Below, piece after piece: positions 59,366 to 64,000 of a DNA stretch of 64,000 nt (its first letter is position 1; each line of letters begins with the position of its first letter). The notes beneath the pieces were generated by a model that saw only the letters and a program-made list of their open reading frames with translations, made no database searches and was not told where the DNA came from. The DNA comes from Methylococcales bacterium. Its GTDB lineage: Bacteria; Pseudomonadota; Gammaproteobacteria; Methylococcales; Methylomonadaceae. A program made the translations under genes and the position numbers. The stretch covers positions 1 through 64,000 of the forward strand of contig JAQURG010000003.1 in the NCBI GenBank assembly GCA_028715725.1, read 5' to 3'.

Positions 59366-61149
59366 TAGTAAACCCTCTCTTTAGGTGGAATTACATCAAC
59401 CTCATCCGTTAAGGTAAATAAATGCACGGGGCGATAATCGATTTTTACTTTATCGTCATCCAGCCACGTCAAGGTATGTTTCAGCCAGTTGGCATCGTCA
59501 CGGTTCGGGTAATCTTCCCGCGCATGCCCGCCGCGGCTTTCGTGCCGATTGCCGGCGGCGTTAATCGCTACACTGGCTTGGCTGAGCAGATTATCCAGCT
59601 CCAGCGTTTCAACCAGATCGGTATTCCAGATCATGGATTTATCTTTTACACTCACATCGGAAAAGGATTGTCTGATTTTATGCATTGCTGCAATGCCTTC
59701 ATCGAGTGTGGATTGCGTTCTGAATACCGCCGCCTTGGCCTGCATGGTTTTTTGCATGTCCAAACGAATAGCCGAGGTGCTGCGGCCGCCTTCGGCATGC
59801 CGGATTTTATCAAAACGGGCGAGCGCTTTATCACAGGCGGTCTTGGCCAGCGGCTTTTGTGCAGTGCCCGGTTTGATAAGTTCTGCGCAACGAATAGCCG
59901 CAGCCCGGCCGAAAACAATAATATCCAGCAGCGAGTTTGAACCCAGACGGTTCGCGCCATGAACGGAAACACAGGCTGCCTCACCAATGGCCATCAAGCC
60001 GGGTACAACTTTATCGGGATTGTCGCCGTCCAGCGTCACCACTTCCGCTTTATAATTAGTGGGAATGCCGCCCATGTTGTAATGCACAGTCGGTAAAACC
60101 GGAATCGGATCTTTGGTGACATCGACGCCGGCAAAAATTCGGGAGGTTTCGGAAATACCGGGCAAGCGTTCGTGGATTATTTCAGGGTCCAGGTGTTCGA
60201 TGTGAAGATAAAGATGATCTTTCAGTTTTCCTACGCCGCGGCCTTCATGGATTTCCATAGTCATGGCGCGACTGACTACGTCGCGCGAAGCCAAATCTTT
60301 GGCGGACGGCGCATATCTTTCCATAAAACGTTCGCCTTCCGAGTTGGTCAGATAACCGCCTTCGCCTCTTACCCCTTCGGTAATCAAACAGCCTGCGCCG
60401 TAAATTCCGGTCGGATGGAACTGGATAAATTCCATATCCTGTAACGGCAGACCCGCACGCAACACCATTGCATTCCCATCGCCTGTCACGGTGTGCGCCG
60501 AGGTGCATGAAAAAAAGGTGCGCCCATAGCCGCCGGTTGCCAGGACAGTGATATGCGCCTTGAATAAATGCAGAGAGCCGTCATCGAGACGCCACGCCAA
60601 AACACCGCGGCATTCATTACCTTCCATAATCAAATCGAGCACGACGTATTCAACGAAGAATTCGGCTTTATGCTTTAAAGACTGTTGATACAAGGTATGT
60701 AGAATGGCGTGACCGGTTTTATCCGCCGCTGCGCAAGTGCGCTGCGCATTTCCTTTACCGTAATGAGTGGTCATGCCGCCAAAGGCGCGTTGATAAATTT
60801 TGCCTTCAGGCGTTCTGGAAAAAGGCACGCCGTAATGTTCCAGTTCAATAACCGCGGCCATAGCTTCACGGCACATGTATTCAATTGCATCCTGATCGCC
60901 CAGCCAGTCAGAGCCTTTGACGGTATCGTACATGTGAAACCGCCAGTCATCTTCGCCCATATTGCCTAAAGCCGCGCTGATGCCGCCTTGCGCAGCGACA
61001 GTATGACTGCGTGTAGGGAAGATTTTAGTGACACAAGCCGTTTTCAGACCTTTTTCCGCCATGCCTAAAGTGGCGCGAAGACCTGCTCCGCCGGCCCCCA
61101 CTACAACAACATCATACGTATGTTCAATAATTTTATAATCCGCCGACAT
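59365..61149 (-). CDS. sdhA: Succinate dehydrogenase flavoprotein subunit
   Basis: 594 residues. FAD is bound at [12 protein letters not shown] and covalently by the His in [11 protein letters not shown]. Active-site segments include [14 protein letters not shown] and [10 protein letters not shown]. It oxidises succinate in the TCA cycle. It lies three bases after sdhD. Confidence 0.98.
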   Translation of the reverse strand: MSADYKIIEHTYDVVVVGAGGAGLRATLGMAEKGLKTACVTKIFPTRSHTVAAQGGISAALGNMGEDDWRFHMYDTVKGSDWLGDQDAIEYMCREAMAAVIELEHYGVPFSRTPEGKIYQRAFGGMTTHYGKGNAQRTCAAADKTGHAILHTLYQQSLKHKAEFFVEYVVLDLIMEGNECRGVLAWRLDDGSLHLFKAHITVLATGGYGRTFFSCTSAHTVTGDGNAMVLRAGLPLQDMEFIQFHPTGIYGAGCLITEGVRGEGGYLTNSEGERFMERYAPSAKDLASRDVVSRAMTMEIHEGRGVGKLKDHLYLHIEHLDPEIIHERLPGISETSRIFAGVDVTKDPIPVLPTVHYNMGGIPTNYKAEVVTLDGDNPDKVVPGLMAIGEAACVSVHGANRLGSNSLLDIIVFGRAAAIRCAELIKPGTAQKPLAKTACDKALARFDKIRHAEGGRSTSAIRLDMQKTMQAKAAVFRTQSTLDEGIAAMHKIRQSFSDVSVKDKSMIWNTDLVETLELDNLLSQASVAINAAGNRHESRGGHAREDYPNRDDANWLKHTLTWLDDDKVKIDYRPVHLFTLTDEVDVIPPKERVY

Positions 61150-61152
61150 AAA

Positions 61153-61533
61153 TCATCCTATTAGTAGTGTACGAAACACCGCAATCAAAGCTATCAGAGC
61201 CAGCAGCAGAAAACCAAGGTTTACCGTCCAGACTGCAATAATTTTGGGCCCCTCAGCGGCAATATAATCTTCAATAACTACCTGCAAACCCAACGCTGCA
61301 TGATAAAAGCCCGCGATTATCCATGCCACGAGGCAAACCGTATTAAAAGGTGAGGTTAACCACTCCAGTGTTTCCTGATAAGGCGCGTTTAAGCTTAAAT
61401 CGAGAAAAATGATTATCCAGAATGTTAGGGGTATAAGCGCCCCTGAAGTGACACGCTGCATCCACCAGTGAGTCGTTCCCACTTTTGCAGAACCTAGTCC
61501 GCGTGCCCTGGCTAAAGGCGTTCTGAATTCCAT
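61153..61533 (-). CDS. sdhD: Succinate dehydrogenase membrane anchor SdhD
   Basis: 126 residues with three helices. THWWMQRVTSGALIP opens the first, and the heme-side His lies in FYHAALGLQVVIEDY, a typical SdhD signature. Confidence 0.93.
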   Translation of the reverse strand: MEFRTPLARARGLGSAKVGTTHWWMQRVTSGALIPLTFWIIIFLDLSLNAPYQETLEWLTSPFNTVCLVAWIIAGFYHAALGLQVVIEDYIAAEGPKIIAVWTVNLGFLLLALIALIAVFRTLLIG

Positions 61534-61542
61534 AAAAACTCC

Positions 61543-61923
61543 TTATTTGGATAAAATTATTACTGTAATTAGAGTTAGAACTAATGAAGCGCCCAATTCA
61601 ATGATTGCGTATCGATTCAGGGTATCCCGATCAAAAGTTTTACCCGCATCCCAGATTAAATGGCGAATTCCGTGACATAGATGAAAAAAGAGCGCATAAA
61701 TAAAGCCCCAATATAGCAATTTGACCCATAACGAACTCGTAAACGATTGCATTGCGGCATAAGTATTGGAACCGTCAGCCAGCGCATACAGGATATAGAC
61801 AAAAAAAACTAATCCGGCAGATAACAGGATACCGGTAAAGCGGTGGGTAATTGATAAAATGCCTGTTAACGGCAGTTTGTAGACTTGCAAATGAGGTGAA
61901 AGGGGTCGGTTATTTGTTAACAT
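61543..61923 (-). CDS. sdhC: Succinate dehydrogenase cytochrome b556 subunit
   Basis: 126 residues from the ATG at 61923 (MLTNNRPLSPHLQVYKLPLT). Three helices; SITHRFTGI holds the quinone-site region and HLCHGIRHLIWD the heme His. Another ATG at 61947 is in frame, and neither has a good ribosome site. First gene of the operon. Confidence 0.93.
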   Translation of the reverse strand: MLTNNRPLSPHLQVYKLPLTGILSITHRFTGILLSAGLVFFVYILYALADGSNTYAAMQSFTSSLWVKLLYWGFIYALFFHLCHGIRHLIWDAGKTFDRDTLNRYAIIELGASLVLTLITVIILSK

Positions 61924-61947
61924 CGTGCTATCCGGTGGTAGTTTCAT

Positions 61948-62395
61948 CAAAAATCAACGCTATGGCCATTTCTTCCCAATCGCCACAGCATAAGGTTCAG
62001 GACCTTTTTACTTCCCCCGATTTCTTCAATAAGCTATCGATAGAAGCTTCCTTGGTGCTGGTGTTCTGCTTATACCGCATTTATAGTATTTTTGTAATCT
62101 TGCTTTTGATGATTTTAAATCATCAGTCTATAAAAATAACGGCATTTCATTTGATTTATTTTTCAGCATCCTCTGATATCTATATGTCTTACTTACCTGT
62201 AAGACTGCCTGCAAAATATCTAGTTGATGCGTCAAGCCTGATGGTTGCGTATAACACAATATTTTGCAAGCGATTTATCTGATTGACTTTTGGCCAGCCA
62301 GCCAGGAAAAACTTTATGTTGTGTCAGGCTCTATACCTGACTCCCTTGCCTCTATATGCGAAGACTAAACCACCAACCTTACGCCGACAAGTTTT
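61948..62395. other. Intergenic region upstream of sdhC
   Basis: About 450 bases. It holds the sdh promoter, which I could not fix. The plus-strand frame at 61962-62282 is hydrophobic but has no family features or ribosome site. I see nothing else. Confidence 0.45.
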
Positions 62396-62869
62396 TTATT
62401 CACGCTCTTTTTGAATAATATTTCCAGCGCGATCCACTACCACACTCCAGTCATTCCCGGATGCGTTAACAGTCAAATCATATTCTTCGCCCACTCCATT
62501 CGGGTTTACCACTAAAATAGCGTTTTTAATCGTATAAGCACCAAAAGCCGCCTTTAAATTATCGTAAACTGTTGAGGGCATCATATTGGCTCCCTGAACA
62601 TTATCGCCACTAATAAAAAAATGGCCATTATCTCTATACAGTTCAATTATTTTCTCCTTATCCTTCTCTTCCTTAAAAGTAATTTCATATAAGGACTGCT
62701 TGAAATGAGTTTTCTTTTCTGCGGAAATATCCATGGCATTGGGATGTCTTTTATAAAGCTGATCCAGTACTTGAGAAGGGATTGCTTCCTTATTCAAAAT
62801 TTCAGCACCCGCTGAAACCGACGACAGCGACAACACTAAAAAGCCAACATTTAAAAAATAATAACGCAT
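62396..62869 (-). CDS. PepSY-like (DUF2874-type) periplasmic protein
   Basis: 157 residues. A signal peptide (1-20, ending SVSAG) is followed by two PepSY/BLIP-like alpha-beta units. The first begins IPSQVLDQLYKRHPNAMDIS, the second MPSTVYDNLKAAFGAYTIKN. Such proteins often accompany cytochrome b or signalling proteins. The divergent b561 gene is about 280 bases away. Confidence 0.65.
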   Translation of the reverse strand: MRYYFLNVGFLVLSLSSVSAGAEILNKEAIPSQVLDQLYKRHPNAMDISAEKKTHFKQSLYEITFKEEKDKEKIIELYRDNGHFFISGDNVQGANMMPSTVYDNLKAAFGAYTIKNAILVVNPNGVGEEYDLTVNASGNDWSVVVDRAGNIIQKERE

Positions 62870-63145
62870 TACTCTATTTACCTGTATGTGATTGTTGAAA
62901 GGTTAGTTTCTATTATATAGTGTAAATGTTTTATGGCCCCCCTCCTTTGCAGCCGATGCGCATGGTTTTTTAAAATACTTCTAGTTTTCTATGCTGTACG
63001 GTATGCCCAAGCTGTTCCAGTAATATTTTATCAGGTACTGCATTTTCCTGATCACGAATTCTCGGCGGAAAAGCTGCAATTTTTAAGCTCCATTTCAGCT
63101 TTACGGCATAAGGTAGCGGAACTTAAATAATTTTAGGAGTATAAA

Positions 63146-63715
63146 ATGAAGCCGCAAGCATTAATTAAAGTATGGGATCTTCCCATTAGAATTTTTCACT
63201 GGCTGCTGGTTGCCGGATTCTTTGTCGCCTACCTGACTGAGGATGACTTATTAAACGTCCATGTCTGGGCGGGTTATCTGGTATTAGGTTTACTGCTGTT
63301 TAGATTAGTCTGGGGTTTTACAGGCAATAACTACGCCCGTTTCTCAAGTTTTTTATGCAGCCCCGTACAGTCCGCGGCCTATGTTAAAGACGTCATCGCC
63401 GCAAAAGCCAAGCGTTATATTGGACACAACCCGGCAGGCGCGCTGATGATCCTGTTATTACTGATCAGCCTATTGGCCACCTCCATCACCGGGCTTGCCG
63501 TCTACGGCGCCGATCAGGGAGCCGGACCATTAGCCTATATGGTTGGATCAAGCCATGAAAAAATGTGGGAAGAAGTCCATGAATCCTTTGCCAACTTTAC
63601 GCTGTTCCTGGTCGTTGTACATATCGCCGGAGTCATTATCGAAAGCATTATACACCGTGAAAATCTGGCAAAAGCCATGTGGAATGGCTACAAGAAGCCG
63701 CCCGTGGATGAGTAA
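63146..63715 (+). CDS. Cytochrome b561-type membrane protein
   Basis: 189 residues, four helices, with the b-heme His pattern: WDLPIRIFHWLLV, LLNVHVWAGYL, VHESFANFTLFLVVVHIAGV. It resembles the hydrogenase/DUF4405-type cytochrome b that moves electrons between quinones and periplasmic proteins. TTAGGAG lies before the ATG. Confidence 0.9.
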   Translation: MKPQALIKVWDLPIRIFHWLLVAGFFVAYLTEDDLLNVHVWAGYLVLGLLLFRLVWGFTGNNYARFSSFLCSPVQSAAYVKDVIAAKAKRYIGHNPAGALMILLLLISLLATSITGLAVYGADQGAGPLAYMVGSSHEKMWEEVHESFANFTLFLVVVHIAGVIIESIIHRENLAKAMWNGYKKPPVDE

Positions 63716-63767
63716 TCGGGCATAAAATCTTGAATGCCGGATTAACCTGAAGGCAATACTGACAAAC

Positions 63768-64000
63768 ATGACTGGCACATTTACAACCCGACAGCCCGCA
63801 CTAAAGGCAGAAAATATTATTGCCGCTTTGAGCATACTCGGCATCAGCGTTTATCTGGTTCTGAGGTATGCGCTCGATACAGGGCATGAAGTTTATACAC
63901 TGTCAGTCAACGCCATTTTATCTTCAGCAATCGCCAACTTATACCAGGGCCGATTCGATTTTTCCATTGCCCTGGTGCAACTACCGCTGCTTGCAGTTTT
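63768..64000 (+). CDS. Partial membrane-protein gene (truncated by window end)
   Basis: An ATG at 63768 opens 77 residues with no stop before the end. Two hydrophobic stretches lie near residues 20-35 and 62-77, linked by a polar segment. It is vaguely like the N-terminus of heavy-metal P-type ATPases (two helices before the ATPase core), but that is a guess. Confidence 0.35.
   Translation, partial: MTGTFTTRQPALKAENIIAALSILGISVYLVLRYALDTGHEVYTLSVNAILSSAIANLYQGRFDFSIALVQLPLLAV

Noticed and set aside
61851-62282. Hydrophobic plus-strand ORF opposite the sdhC start
   Set aside because: It overlaps sdhC antisense; hydrophobicity comes from AT-rich DNA. No ribosome site.
62933-63130. 65-residue ORF before cytochrome b561
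   Set aside because: A weak signal-peptide look, but no ribosome site and no family; it may be a remnant.

Overview
This window looks like the chromosome of a Gammaproteobacterium. Conserved gene orders point there: rplU-rpmA-obgE, rpsF-rpsR-(DUF2232)-rplI, ftsY-ftsE-ftsX-rpoH, sdhCDABE and pilS-pilR. An aa3-type cytochrome oxidase cluster, bacteriohemerythrin, a KGG-repeat stress protein and gspA-gspB would fit a Methylococcales-type methanotroph. That is an inference, because no methane or methanol oxidation gene is in view. There are no rRNA, tRNA or CRISPR features that I can support.

Layout. 0-6 kb is loosely packed accessory DNA: the 3' part of an IS5-family transposase, an Arg/Asp-rich orphan, a tandem-repeat KGG protein, a DUF1097 membrane protein, a secreted propeller-like protein and a SirB-type membrane protein. 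6-21 kb is housekeeping: ispB, rplU-rpmA, obgE-proB, mgtE, a diguanylate cyclase, nadE, sucCD and pilSR. 22-24.6 kb is a graveyard of decayed genes: an AAA+ ATPase, cytochrome c551, a rhodanese and an ankyrin protein. Next comes a SitI6-like double-CXXCG protein. 25.7-30.1 kb holds an ABC exporter operon with an AttH/CrtC lipocalin-like protein. 30-38 kb has waaA, the rpsF-rplI operon, an epimerase, a pseudogene, blc and an alkaline phosphatase.

38.9-50.3 kb is one long minus-strand stretch. It carries coxB-coxA-(small ORF)-ctaG-coxC, then SURF1, an SCO-like protein, ftsE-ftsX and rpoH. In its middle, heme A synthase (CtaA) and the SRP receptor (FtsY) form a single 646-residue ORF. CoxB carries two tandem cytochrome c domains. 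50.5-54.6 kb has a frameshifted bacteriohemerythrin, gspAB and a DedA protein.

54.6-58.3 kb is a cassette island with every gene on the minus strand: a Mrr_N/HNH endonuclease plus PIN-like nuclease, a DUF4431 secreted protein and a BrnT/BrnA-type toxin-antitoxin pair. Two integron attC-like sites lie in the same orientation, with no integrase in view. A second, broken BrnT with an intact antitoxin lies at the edge. 58.3-62 kb is the sdh operon. The window ends with a PepSY-like protein, a cytochrome b561 and a truncated membrane-protein gene.

The strongest observations are the CtaA-FtsY fusion, the two-heme CoxB, the integrase-less cassette array with its nuclease pair, and the many one-base frameshifts in otherwise recognisable genes.
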